A stretch of DNA of 38,712 nucleotides from an uncultured Eubacteriales bacterium (GTDB lineage Bacteria > Bacillota_A > Clostridia > Christensenellales > Aristaeellaceae): assembly GCA_902795555.1 (NCBI GenBank), contig CADBLV010000218.1, forward strand, positions 1 to 38,712, given 5' to 3'. Positions 7,355-16,000 of this stretch are shown one piece after another. A program made the position numbers and the translations under genes. Numbering within the stretch: the first letter of the stretch is position 1; each line of letters starts with the position of its first letter. The notes beneath the pieces are model-generated. The model saw nothing but the letters and a program-made list of their open reading frames with translations, had not been told where the DNA came from and ran no database searches.

Positions 7355-8170
7355 ATGGAAAAAATACGCCGGAATGAACGGATGAGCGTGATGATGAAGC
7401 TGCTATCCGACGCGCCGAACACAGTTCACAATCTGGGTACCTTTTGCGAGATGTTCGGGTCTGCCAAATCTACCGTGAGCGAGGATATTGAGATTTTGCG
7501 GGGCGTGGCGGAAACCTTTGATCTCGGACGAATTGACACGGTGACCGGAGCTGCCGGAGGCGTGCGATATCGTTCGATGATCAGCAGGGCCGGAGCCCGG
7601 GAAACCATTGAGCAGCTTTGCGGAATGCTCAGCGGCAGCGAACGCCTTCTGCCCGGCGGTTTCCTTTATTATTCCGACATTCTTTCCACGCCCGGTATCG
7701 TAACCCGGATGGGTGAGATCATTGCCACGGAGTATTATCAGGCGAACCCGGATTTTGTGCTGACCATGGAAACCAAGGGGATTCCGGTCGCTTTTGCCAC
7801 GGCCAATGCCCTGGGTGTGCCGCTGGTGATTGCCCGGCACAGTTCCAAAGTGTATGAGGGATCGGCTGTGAACATCAATTACGTATCCGGCTCAGGAAAT
7901 ATCGAGACCATGAGCCTCAGCCGCAGGGCCGTGAAGGAACAGCAACGGGCTCTGGTGGTGGACGATTTCCTCAAGGGTGGCGGGACGGCCCGCGGCATGG
8001 TGGAGCTGATGCGGGAATTCAGCGTTTCCGTGGTTGGCATGGCCTTTGTGATGAGCACGCTGTTGCCGGAAAAGAAGCGGATCAGCGGCGCGAAAAGTCT
8101 GATGACCCTGGAAGTGACGGAAGGGGAGCCCCCGGTGGCCCTGGTGAAACCCGCAGACTGGCTGATGTAA
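7355..8170 (+). CDS. purR: Pur operon repressor PurR (Bacillus type)
   Basis: The protein has 271 residues, matching the family. An N-terminal winged-helix domain (residues about 1-75, with FGSAKSTVSEDIEILRGV as the recognition region) is followed by a phosphoribosyltransferase-fold effector domain. The PRPP-binding loop is RALVVDDFLKGGGTARGM. In B. subtilis PurR represses purine synthesis and transport genes, and PRPP relieves repression. GGGAGG (7341-7346) is 8 bases before ATG 7355. Its own leader shows no obvious PurBox pair that I could identify by eye. It precedes the division cluster but has its own promoter. Confidence 0.93.
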   Translation: MEKIRRNERMSVMMKLLSDAPNTVHNLGTFCEMFGSAKSTVSEDIEILRGVAETFDLGRIDTVTGAAGGVRYRSMISRAGARETIEQLCGMLSGSERLLPGGFLYYSDILSTPGIVTRMGEIIATEYYQANPDFVLTMETKGIPVAFATANALGVPLVIARHSSKVYEGSAVNINYVSGSGNIETMSLSRRAVKEQQRALVVDDFLKGGGTARGMVELMREFSVSVVGMAFVMSTLLPEKKRISGAKSLMTLEVTEGEPPVALVKPADWLM

Positions 8171-8273
8171 GGAAACTTCGCGCTCGGGGGCAAAATATGT
8201 CTCATTTTCTGGTTGCCTGAATTTGCAATCATCGACCTGCCGTCAGTCACTCAGGATGAAAAAAGACGGAAAT

Positions 8274-8303
8274 TTGCCAAAACGGAAGGGAATGTGATAT
8301 TAT
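8274..8303 (+). promoter_or_regulatory. Promoter of the division cluster
   Basis: TTGCCA (8274-8279), an 18-base spacer and TATTAT (8298-8303) with a TG extension. It drives the genes from 8350 onward. The rest of 8171-8349 shows only weak inverted repeats and no convincing purR terminator. Confidence 0.65.
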
Positions 8304-8349
8304 AAACTGTTAGGGTTTCAACGAAGGAGACCGAAAGGGGGGAACGGGT

Positions 8350-9582
8350 TTGTATCAGATGACTCCGCCGCAGCCGGCCCAGCTGCCGCCAGAGCCGGAA
8401 AACAAACGGCTCAGCGTACTGCAGATCATGATGATCGTGCTGGTGCTGGGGTTTGCGGCCTGGTATCTCGTGACAACGCTTACGCCCAAACCCGAGCCCT
8501 ACGGAACCATCACGGCGGGCATTATCGGTTCCCGCTATACCGGCGACTGCCTGATCGTCCGGGACGAAACCCCTTACGATGCTGAAGGCGTCACCAGTGT
8601 AGACTATGTTGCCAAGGAAGGCGCCGTGATTTATCGCGGACAGACCGTCTGCAATGTCTATTCTTCCGGCTTTTCCACCCGGGAGATGAATACCCTGCAG
8701 GATTACCGTAACCAGATCAAGGAATATCAGATCAAGTTGCTTTCCGGCGAGATTACAACGGATCCCACGCTGGAAAAACTGGCTTCGGACGTGATGACCC
8801 AGGCCCGGGAAGTCCGCCAGATGATTGCCGGGGCCCGGGGAAACATGGAAAACCAGGAGAGCCTGTTGTCCGCAGCGATCGCCAACCGCCAGTCCTACCT
8901 GAAGACCAAATACAGCGAGGATCAGCGGATGACCCGGCTCTATGATGATGAACTGAGCCAGCTCCAGCGGATTTCATCCTGGACGAAGCAATATGTAGCG
9001 ATGTCGGAAGGGCTGGTCAGCTTTTATTCGGACGGCTATGAATACGGCCTGACCACCTCGAATTACGAGACTTTTTCTCCCGCCGAGGTAAGAGCCATGG
9101 TGAACGGCCGCAAGCCGGAAACCAATGTGCTGCAGAAAGGAAAAACAACCATCTATCGCATTGTGCGGGACGGCCAGTGGTATGTGCTGATGCTGATTCG
9201 CGACAGCAACTGGAATCCGGTGGAAGGCGCTGAATATGAACTGCGGCTGGAGAACTTCAAGGATACCATGGTTCGGGCCACGGTTGTCAGCTTTACCCGC
9301 TCCGGCGGCGAACTGGTGGTGCGGCTTAGCGTGCACTCCTCGGTATTGCCTGTGCTGTATGGGCGAACCTGCACAGGCGTGCTGGGTGACAGCGTCAACA
9401 GTCTGATGGTGCCGGCCCGGGCGATTTACTATCAGGACAACATGCCCGGGATTGTCCTGTCGGATAACGGGTATGAGTGGTTTATTCCCGTCAACGTGCT
9501 GGACAGACAGGGAGATTACGTATTTATTTCCGCGATTCAACAGGGTGTGCTTTCTGAGGGCTTGACAGTACGGCTGTTCTGA
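8350..9582 (+). CDS. HlyD-like membrane protein of the division cluster
   Basis: The protein has 410 residues: a proline-rich cytoplasmic N-terminus, one transmembrane helix (LQIMMIVLVLGFAAWYLV, about residues 22-40), and an extracytoplasmic region. That region has a barrel-sandwich half (VDYVAKEGAVIYRGQTVCNVY), a helical hairpin (about 115-215) and beta-rich C-terminal segments. This is the layout of HlyD/MFP adaptors, but no ABC or RND partner lies nearby. Instead it precedes yggS and sepF, an arrangement I know from other Clostridia, so a role at the division site is a fair inference. GAAAGGGGGG (8333-8342) is well spaced for a TTG start at 8350; ATG 8359 is the alternative. Confidence 0.8.
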   Translation: MYQMTPPQPAQLPPEPENKRLSVLQIMMIVLVLGFAAWYLVTTLTPKPEPYGTITAGIIGSRYTGDCLIVRDETPYDAEGVTSVDYVAKEGAVIYRGQTVCNVYSSGFSTREMNTLQDYRNQIKEYQIKLLSGEITTDPTLEKLASDVMTQAREVRQMIAGARGNMENQESLLSAAIANRQSYLKTKYSEDQRMTRLYDDELSQLQRISSWTKQYVAMSEGLVSFYSDGYEYGLTTSNYETFSPAEVRAMVNGRKPETNVLQKGKTTIYRIVRDGQWYVLMLIRDSNWNPVEGAEYELRLENFKDTMVRATVVSFTRSGGELVVRLSVHSSVLPVLYGRTCTGVLGDSVNSLMVPARAIYYQDNMPGIVLSDNGYEWFIPVNVLDRQGDYVFISAIQQGVLSEGLTVRLF

Positions 9583-9609
9583 CGCGGTGGAAAGAGGCGA
9601 GGGAAGAAA

Positions 9610-10296
9610 ATGACCCGGCAGGAATTGGAGCGAAGGCTGAAAAAGATCCGTCGGGAGCTGGAGGAAGCCTCGGAGGGCCGTTTTCCGGCGCCGAGACTGA
9701 TTGTGGTGACCAAAACGCACGGGCCGGAAGAAATTCTGCCGCTGCGGGATCTGGGGATTACCGATATCGGGGAAAATCGCGTGCAGGAGCTGAAAGCCAA
9801 GCTGCCGGCACTCGGAGACGCTTTTCAGGTGCATCTGATCGGTCGGCTGCAGCGAAACAAGGTGAAACAGATCATCACGGATGTCTGTATGATTCAGAGC
9901 GTTGATTCTCTTCCCCTGGCGGAGGAAATCCACCGGCGCGCCATGGAGGCGGAGCTGGTGATGCCGGCGCTGGTGGAAATCAGTCCCGCAGGCGAGCCTC
10001 AGAAGGGCGGCGTTTCCCCGCGGGATCTGAAAAGCTTTCTGAAAACCATCGCTCCGCTGGAAGGCCTGCGAGTGAAGGGCCTGATGGCCGTCATGCCCGA
10101 TACGGACGACGAAGAATATCTGGACAGCCTGTTTCTGAAGACCCGCCAGCTTTTCGACAGCCTTCGGGAGGAAGGCCTTCGGGATATTGAGATGGAAGAG
10201 CTGAGCATGGGCATGAGCGGAGATTACCGCCTGGCTGCCCGCAGAGGCGCCACGATGGTGCGAATCGGCAGCGCAATACTCGGTCCGCGGGTGTGA
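9610..10296 (+). CDS. yggS: YggS/YlmE-type PLP-binding protein
   Basis: This is a 228-residue single-domain TIM-barrel protein that binds pyridoxal phosphate and takes part in PLP and amino-acid homeostasis (PLPBP family). The PLP lysine is in LIVVTKTHGPEEI (Lys35). The other family marks are IGENRVQELKAK, HLIGRLQRNKVK, GLMAVMPDTDD and MEELSMGMSGDYRLAARRGATMVRIGSAI. The ATG follows GAGGGAAGAAA. It ends 26 bases before the sepF ATG, in the order typical of Firmicutes (ylmE-ylmF). Confidence 0.95.
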   Translation: MTRQELERRLKKIRRELEEASEGRFPAPRLIVVTKTHGPEEILPLRDLGITDIGENRVQELKAKLPALGDAFQVHLIGRLQRNKVKQIITDVCMIQSVDSLPLAEEIHRRAMEAELVMPALVEISPAGEPQKGGVSPRDLKSFLKTIAPLEGLRVKGLMAVMPDTDDEEYLDSLFLKTRQLFDSLREEGLRDIEMEELSMGMSGDYRLAARRGATMVRIGSAILGPRV

Positions 10297-10322
10297 GCGG
10301 ACGAAGGAGGAACCTGGAAGAA

Positions 10323-11348
10323 ATGGCATTCAAGAACTTGAAACAACGGGTCATGGGCTTTCTGAACCATGTGCCGGACGATGCGGTTCGGCGACCGGAC
10401 GGCGGAACCAGCTATTACCGGCCGATCGGGCGCCGGAAGCGGGATCAGGAGAAGTCTCAGCAGGAGGCCCGGCAGGATCCGGCCTATATCCATACCGGAT
10501 TCACGGGGATGAATCCTCCGGCAGATCCCTATGGCTACAGTGTACAGGAAACATATGGCCAGGGTACGTATGGCCAGTCAGGCTTCGGTCAGATGCCCAA
10601 CTATGGTCAGTCAGGCTTCGGCCAACCTGCCAACTATAACCAGTCCGGTTTCGGCCAGCCTGCCTCCTACGGCCAACCGGCCTATGGGGCGGGATCCTAT
10701 GCCGTTCCCTATGACAACCGGCCGGAAGCATTTGGCGGAGTTTCCGCTTCTTTCAGTCAGCCGGTCTATGAGCCTACAGCGCCCAGACCGGAAAAAGGCT
10801 GGTTTGGAGGCCGATCGGAGCGGAATGTCCAATCCCAGGGCAATATTTCCTACATGCCGGGATACGCGCCGGACGCAGGTTCAAGTTTTACCCATGTGGA
10901 ACACATCATGGCGATTACCAGCCTTAAATCCTGCTATGAAGCCATTGAGTGCATGAAAAACGGGGAGACTCTGATTGTGACAATGGATGCCATTGCCAAT
11001 GAAGCTGAGAACATGCGATGCCAGGATATGCTGGCCGGCGCGGCATTCACCCTGGGCTGCGCGGTGCGGGTGCTGCAGGGAGGCCGGGTGGTGATTATCG
11101 CTCCGGAGAGCGTAAAGATTCTGCCGGAAGAAAGCGTCCGGATTGAGATGCCGCAGCGTTCCTTCGCGCCGCAACCGGAGGCGCACGCTGTCCCGACAAC
11201 AGAGACACCCCGCCGGGAGCGACGGATGAGCGGCAATGCCAACTGGCATGCAGCCCGCAGGGGTGAGAGGCCGGATTATAATCCTTATACAGGCACCATG
11301 CCTGCGGCTGCCGGAGATTACGCGGCTTTTGGCGGATACGGTACCTGA
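10323..11348 (+). CDS. sepF: Cell division protein SepF with a long repetitive linker
   Basis: The protein has 341 residues, about twice the usual SepF length of about 150. The N-terminal amphipathic membrane-binding region starts MAFKNLKQRVMGFLN. A long Gly/Gln/Tyr/Pro-rich disordered linker follows (about residues 50-170), with repeats such as GQSGFGQMPNY, GQSGFGQPANY and NQSGFGQPASY. The conserved SepF core, which binds FtsZ and forms rings, lies at about 180-270 (SLKSCYEAIECMKNGETLIV ... AGAAFTLGCAVRVLQGGRVVIIAP). A second disordered tail ends the protein. ATG 10323 is preceded by AAGGAGG at 10303-10309 (13 bases, rather long); no better start is present. Confidence 0.92.
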   Translation: MAFKNLKQRVMGFLNHVPDDAVRRPDGGTSYYRPIGRRKRDQEKSQQEARQDPAYIHTGFTGMNPPADPYGYSVQETYGQGTYGQSGFGQMPNYGQSGFGQPANYNQSGFGQPASYGQPAYGAGSYAVPYDNRPEAFGGVSASFSQPVYEPTAPRPEKGWFGGRSERNVQSQGNISYMPGYAPDAGSSFTHVEHIMAITSLKSCYEAIECMKNGETLIVTMDAIANEAENMRCQDMLAGAAFTLGCAVRVLQGGRVVIIAPESVKILPEESVRIEMPQRSFAPQPEAHAVPTTETPRRERRMSGNANWHAARRGERPDYNPYTGTMPAAAGDYAAFGGYGT

Positions 11349-11359
11349 CGCGGCGCCTG

Positions 11360-11448
11360 AATCGATATCTGATACGATTCCCCAATCGGCGTAGCCTGTT
11401 TAGGAAACCGCGTGCTTTGCACGCTGATGCCGCGCAAAGCGCGTCATC
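11360..11448 (+). promoter_or_regulatory. Three consecutive stem-loops between sepF and divIVA
   Basis: Stem 1: AATCG...CGATT with inner TAT/ATA (11360-11379). Stem 2: GCGTGC-TTT-GCACGC, perfect (11410-11424). Stem 3: GATG-C-CGCGC-AAA-GCGCG-T-CATC, one mismatch (11426-11448). No T-run follows, so these are not ordinary terminators. They could set divIVA expression apart from sepF or mark an RNA-processing site. Confidence 0.5.
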
Positions 11449-11505
11449 CCGTCTCACGCTGTAAGAAAGACATGAATCATCCAAAGAAAGCGGGAGGAAA
11501 ACACG

Positions 11506-11970
11506 ATGGCAAGGATTACGGTGGATGTGATTACCAACAAGGAGTTTTCCATTGAAAATCGGGGCTATAACCGAAGGGAAGTAGACACCTTCCTGGATGA
11601 AATCAGCGAAGAACTGGAACGGATGGAGGCTGAGCTCAAGGATCTTCGCCAGAAGACCACCGTCGTCCGTCCCCAGGAGCCCGCGCCCGGAAGCTCGGCC
11701 ATGGATGAAGGCGCCTTCCGGGAAATTCTGGAAATGGCCCAGAAGGTAAAAGAGGAAACCATCCGCAAGGCCAGGGAGGACGCGGAAGCGATTCGCGCCA
11801 AGGCGGAAACGGAAGCCGGCGAGCGCCTGGACGGTCTCAGTGAAGAAAGAGCGGCGGCGGAAAAGGAAATTGCGGCTCTGCATGAAGTTGCTGCGGAATA
11901 TCGGCGCCAGTTTGAGGCGCTGCTTCAGGCTCAGCAGGAAGCGCTGGAAAAAGCATCCGATCTCTTCTGA
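11506..11970 (+). CDS. divIVA: DivIVA-domain cell division/polarity protein
   Basis: The protein has 154 residues. The N-terminal membrane-binding DivIVA domain shows the family pattern (ITNKEFSIENRGYNRREVDTFLDEISEEL), followed by long coiled coils rich in Glu/Lys/Ala (residues about 70-150). DivIVA recognises negatively curved membrane at poles and septa. GGGAGGAAAACACG precedes the ATG. Its place after sepF matches the distal division cluster of Firmicutes, but a structured 157-base gap separates the two. Confidence 0.92.
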   Translation: MARITVDVITNKEFSIENRGYNRREVDTFLDEISEELERMEAELKDLRQKTTVVRPQEPAPGSSAMDEGAFREILEMAQKVKEETIRKAREDAEAIRAKAETEAGERLDGLSEERAAAEKEIAALHEVAAEYRRQFEALLQAQQEALEKASDLF

Positions 11971-12019
11971 TCCACCCACGATCCTGCCGGACGGGCTATA
12001 AGCAAGGAGGAAAGCTGCT

Positions 12020-12916
12020 GTGTTCGGACATCGTTTTGACGGGAAGCGGATTTATTCCATCGATCCCATTGTTCAGATCACTCCTTATCTGATGCCGATG
12101 CGCTGTGACGCCATGGTATTTCTGGAGCACAAACTGGATTATGAGAAGCTGACCCGCTATATTTCCCGAAAGGCGGCGGAGGGGGAGAAGATCACCTATC
12201 TGCAGATCATCATGGCCAGCTATGTCCGTGCTGTCAGCCAGCATCCGGAGGTGAACCGCTTCATCTTCAACAAGCAGTATTACAGCCGGAAAAACTGCTC
12301 CGCTTCCTATACGATTCTGAAGGAATATCAGAATCCGGACAGCAACGAAACCACGATCACCATTCATTTTGATCTCACCGATACCATTTTCGATGTCCGG
12401 GATCGGATGGTGGCTGCCCAGAACGCGGTGCGTCAGGAAGAAGAAAACACAGCCGTGGAAAAGATCGCCAAGGTGGTGCTTGCTGTTCCGGGACTGACCA
12501 GCCTGATCGTATGGCTCTATCGGTTTCTGGATCGATACGGCATCGCCCCAAAGGCCCTGGCCGGGGAGCTGCCTTTCTATTGCGGGGCTTTTTTTACCAA
12601 CAATGCCTCCATCGGTTTGCACCATGTCTGGCATCATATCTATAATTTCGGAGATGTGAGCCTGTTTATGGGTATGGGCAGTATTCTGAAAGAAGCCACA
12701 GTGGAGCCGGACGGCCGGGTGCGCATGAAGCGCTGGCTGCCGATTGGGATTACCGCGGATGAGCGGGTTTGCTCGGGTGCTCATTATTCAGCCTTCTTTG
12801 CGGATGTGAAAAAAGGCTTTGATAACCCGGAAATTCTGGAGACACCTCCGGAAATGATCCGCTTCGATCCCGGCGTGGAGTATCATGTTCCGAAGGTTGG
12901 AAAAGCCGCGGAATGA
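12020..12916 (+). CDS. 2-oxo acid dehydrogenase E2 / CAT-fold acyltransferase-like protein
   Basis: This is a 298-residue protein with the fold pattern of the E2 catalytic domain and chloramphenicol acetyltransferase (YLQIIMASYVRAVSQHPEVN; FYCGAFFTNNASIGLHHVWH; PIGITADERVCSGAHYSAFF). There is no lipoyl domain and no peripheral-subunit-binding domain, and no E1 or E3 gene nearby. Where classical members have HxxxDG, this one reads CSGAHYSAFFAD, so the standard catalytic His/Asp arrangement is absent or altered. It is probably a stand-alone acyltransferase or a non-catalytic relative of unknown substrate. AAGGAGG (12004-12010) supports the GTG start. Confidence 0.7.
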   Translation: MFGHRFDGKRIYSIDPIVQITPYLMPMRCDAMVFLEHKLDYEKLTRYISRKAAEGEKITYLQIIMASYVRAVSQHPEVNRFIFNKQYYSRKNCSASYTILKEYQNPDSNETTITIHFDLTDTIFDVRDRMVAAQNAVRQEEENTAVEKIAKVVLAVPGLTSLIVWLYRFLDRYGIAPKALAGELPFYCGAFFTNNASIGLHHVWHHIYNFGDVSLFMGMGSILKEATVEPDGRVRMKRWLPIGITADERVCSGAHYSAFFADVKKGFDNPEILETPPEMIRFDPGVEYHVPKVGKAAE

Positions 12917-12942
12917 TCCATCCGCCATTCAAAACCACAGAT

Positions 12943-12972
12943 AAAAGCAGCGCCGTATCGACGCTGCTTTTT
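12943..12972. terminator. Bidirectional intrinsic terminator
   Basis: AAAAGCAGCG (12943-12952) pairs with CGCTGCTTTT (12962-12971) around a 9-base loop. T-runs on both strands allow it to end both the gene at 12020-12916 and the convergent gene at 13008-16352. Confidence 0.88.
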
Positions 12973-13007
12973 CAGCGATTTGTGTGTCAATGCACGGTCG
13001 GCATGCT

Positions 13008-16000
13008 TCAGCCGATGCCGGAAGCGTCCTCACCGGGCGAATCGTCATCCGGCTGTTCTTCATAAGGTTCTTCTTCGTATGGCTCCTCCCCGCCGGTTTC
13101 TGTTTCCACGGGCTCATTCTCTTCCGCGAGAGGCTGCGGAGTCGGCGTTACAGCGGTCTGCTGTGAGGAAGAGGCGCTGTTTTCACCGCCGAGGATTTTG
13201 ATGCCATAGACATAGGTATCGCCCTTGCCTGTGGTGGAAATGACCATCATATCGTTGTAGACTGCGGGCGAGGCTTCAATCTGACCGTCCAGAGATAGGG
13301 TGCTTACCAGCTGACCGGTCAGTCCCCGCAGAAGCACGACGGTGCCGTCCTCCGCACACTGGATGATCCAGCCCTCGCCGGATTCCGCGTAAACGGCTAC
13401 CGGGGAACTTTCCGCCCGGGCCGCCATCCCACAGGCCCATACCACGGCGCCGGTTTCCTTATTCAGGGCGATCAGGGCCGATTTGGGTCCGCCCGTAAGG
13501 CCCAGGGCGGAAGCTCCTTCGGAGGAGAGGCCGGTGACCGTGAAATATACCAGGGAGGACAGCGCGTTTTGCCCGATGACGGGGCTCGCCTTGGCGCCTA
13601 CATCCTGCGTTTCTTTCTTCCCCTTGACCACGCCGATTTCCGTCGTCCAGATATTCCGACCGGAAAGGGCGTCATAGCGACGAATCTGCACGCTGCCGGT
13701 TTTTCGGTTTTCCAGCATGTTGGCGGTATACAGACTCAGCTGACGGTTTTGATCCAGATCCAACGCGACGGCTGCCTTCACGGCATCGCCGGTTTTCACA
13801 GCCCAGACGGGCTTCAGAAAATCCGTGTCCACGCAGCGGAGAATTCCCGACATATCCGCATAGAAGACATATTTGTCATAAGCGGCCAGGGACGATTGCA
13901 CAGCCGTGAGGGCATCCTTCTGATTCTTCGCTTTGGAACGGAGCACCACCGTGGAAGGGGACATTTTGTATACGCCGGCCTGATAATCGAAATCGCTGTT
14001 CAGAGCGATCAGGTACAGCATGCCGTTGTCGCCGGCGGTGATCACCGTGTCTGAGGTGCGGTCTATCAGACTTGAAGTGTTAAAACTGCCGACGTTGTTA
14101 TAAGCACGGTGCAGCTTTCCATCCAGACCGTCGATCAGGGTCAGTTCCTTCTGGGAATACAGGTTATACTGGCGAAGGCCGATCTTGCCCGTTTTGTTTT
14201 TCATCTTTCTGGCATACTGGCCTATATTCATATAAGGATAACCACCAGGATGCAGGCTGGGCGTTCCCCGCAGGGGATAACCGACCTTGGTGCTGTTGCG
14301 GGTCAGTTTTCCGTCGGAAAGATCCATATAGCGGACAGAACCGTCCAAACCGGCAACGATCACTTCCTTGAGGCCGCTGACCTCCTTCTTGTCATCATCG
14401 ATATTGCTTTTTTGCCGAACTTCCTTGCTCCATTTGACGATGGCGGCCTGACCGGTCCAGCCGACTCCGTAATAGGTGATGTTGGCGCCGCGGGCGCTGC
14501 CGGTTTCCACGGTCCAGGCAACGGCCAGCCCCTCCGCGCCGGAAACCGTGCCGCAGGCAGCGTTCCGGCGGAAATTGTCTCCCCGGAAGGTCAGCACACC
14601 CATGGGCTGCCTGGTGTATTCATCTCCGACGGGCATATGGATCAGTTCCTTGGCCGGGCGGCTGTAGTTTTTCTGAACCTTGCTGCCGGAATATACCTGG
14701 TTGACCGAAAGTAAATCAGGGGAAGCCTCCTCCGATGCTTCCACGGTCAGCGCCGGGGTTGCCGTCGGCGCTGCAGTGGGAGCCGGCGTTTCGGTGGGCG
14801 TCGGGATTTCTGTCAGCACAGGCACCTGCCCCGCCGATGCGGTCAGATTCTCCGTTCCGTAGCCATCCTCCGTCTCCTCTTCTCCGGATTCTGATGCCGT
14901 GCCTTCAGACACCATACCCTGCAGCGCCCGATCCTCCGCTTCGGCATCCTCTGCCCCTGTTCGTTCCGGCCCTTCGACCCCGTCGGCAGGCTCCGGGGTG
15001 AGCTGCGACAGGGGCGCCGGGGTTTCCGTTTCCTGCGCCAGCGGCAGACCGTTGCCCGCGGTGCCGTCTGTTGCGCCGGAATCATTCAGGGAGACGCCGA
15101 TCGACAGGATCTGTGTTTCTCCGGTATCCTGCCATTCGCCGCCTTCGCGACGGGCCTGCAGCCGAACAGCGCCCTGATAACCGTTGTCAAGATGCAACTT
15201 CATGATCCACACCCGGTCATCGTTATTGGTCCCCTGGGCCAGCGTGGTTTCCAGCGGCCTTCCTTCTTCGTCTGTCAGGCGGATGCTTTCCACATCTCTG
15301 GCGGTCACCACGGAGAAGGTGATATCCGCGGGAGCGGAGGGGCTTTCGTTGCCGGAAACGGTAAAGGAGCTGACCTGGATCGGATCCTGCTTCTTTTTGC
15401 TGTCCAGAAAGGGCAGATATTTCACAACCGTCCGGCGGATTGCATGATCCTCCGGCAGGACAAACCGGGCAGCCGCTACCAGGCCGACAAGCAGCAGGAC
15501 CACCGCGAGCAGCAGGATCCAGATCCGCCGGGCGTTTTTCTTCTTTCCTTTTTCCAGATACGCTTTGGCCGCGGGCTTTTCATACCGGTTTTCCGGATAA
15601 TCCTGCATCCGGGTTCCGGCTCCGACTGCGTTCCGGCTGCCGTTCCGTCCGCTTCGTTCATCCCGATTGCCGATTCGTCCGTTTCGTTCATCCCGGTTGC
15701 CGATTCGTCCGTTTCGTTCGTCCCGGCTGTTACGCGCGTCCCCTGCTTCTGTTCGGGCCGCTTCCCGATGCTGCCGGACCATACTTTCACTCATGCGTCC
15801 CGGAGCATAGCCTACCCGCTGGCGGTTTTCCCGTTCCGGCAGGGAAGGCCGTGTCTGACTCTGAGGGCGAACAGCGGGACGGCGAACGGCTGCTGCGCTG
15901 ACTGTGCTGATCGCGCCATATGGATCGGCGCTCATCTGTCTGGCGCGGGCCGGCACGCGATTCTCAGCTGCCTGGGCCAGGGCTACCGCATCTTCGGGCT

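Noticed and set aside
8974..10329. A 451-codon minus-strand open frame
   Set aside because: Antisense to the HlyD-like and yggS genes, with no ribosome binding site or recognisable domain.
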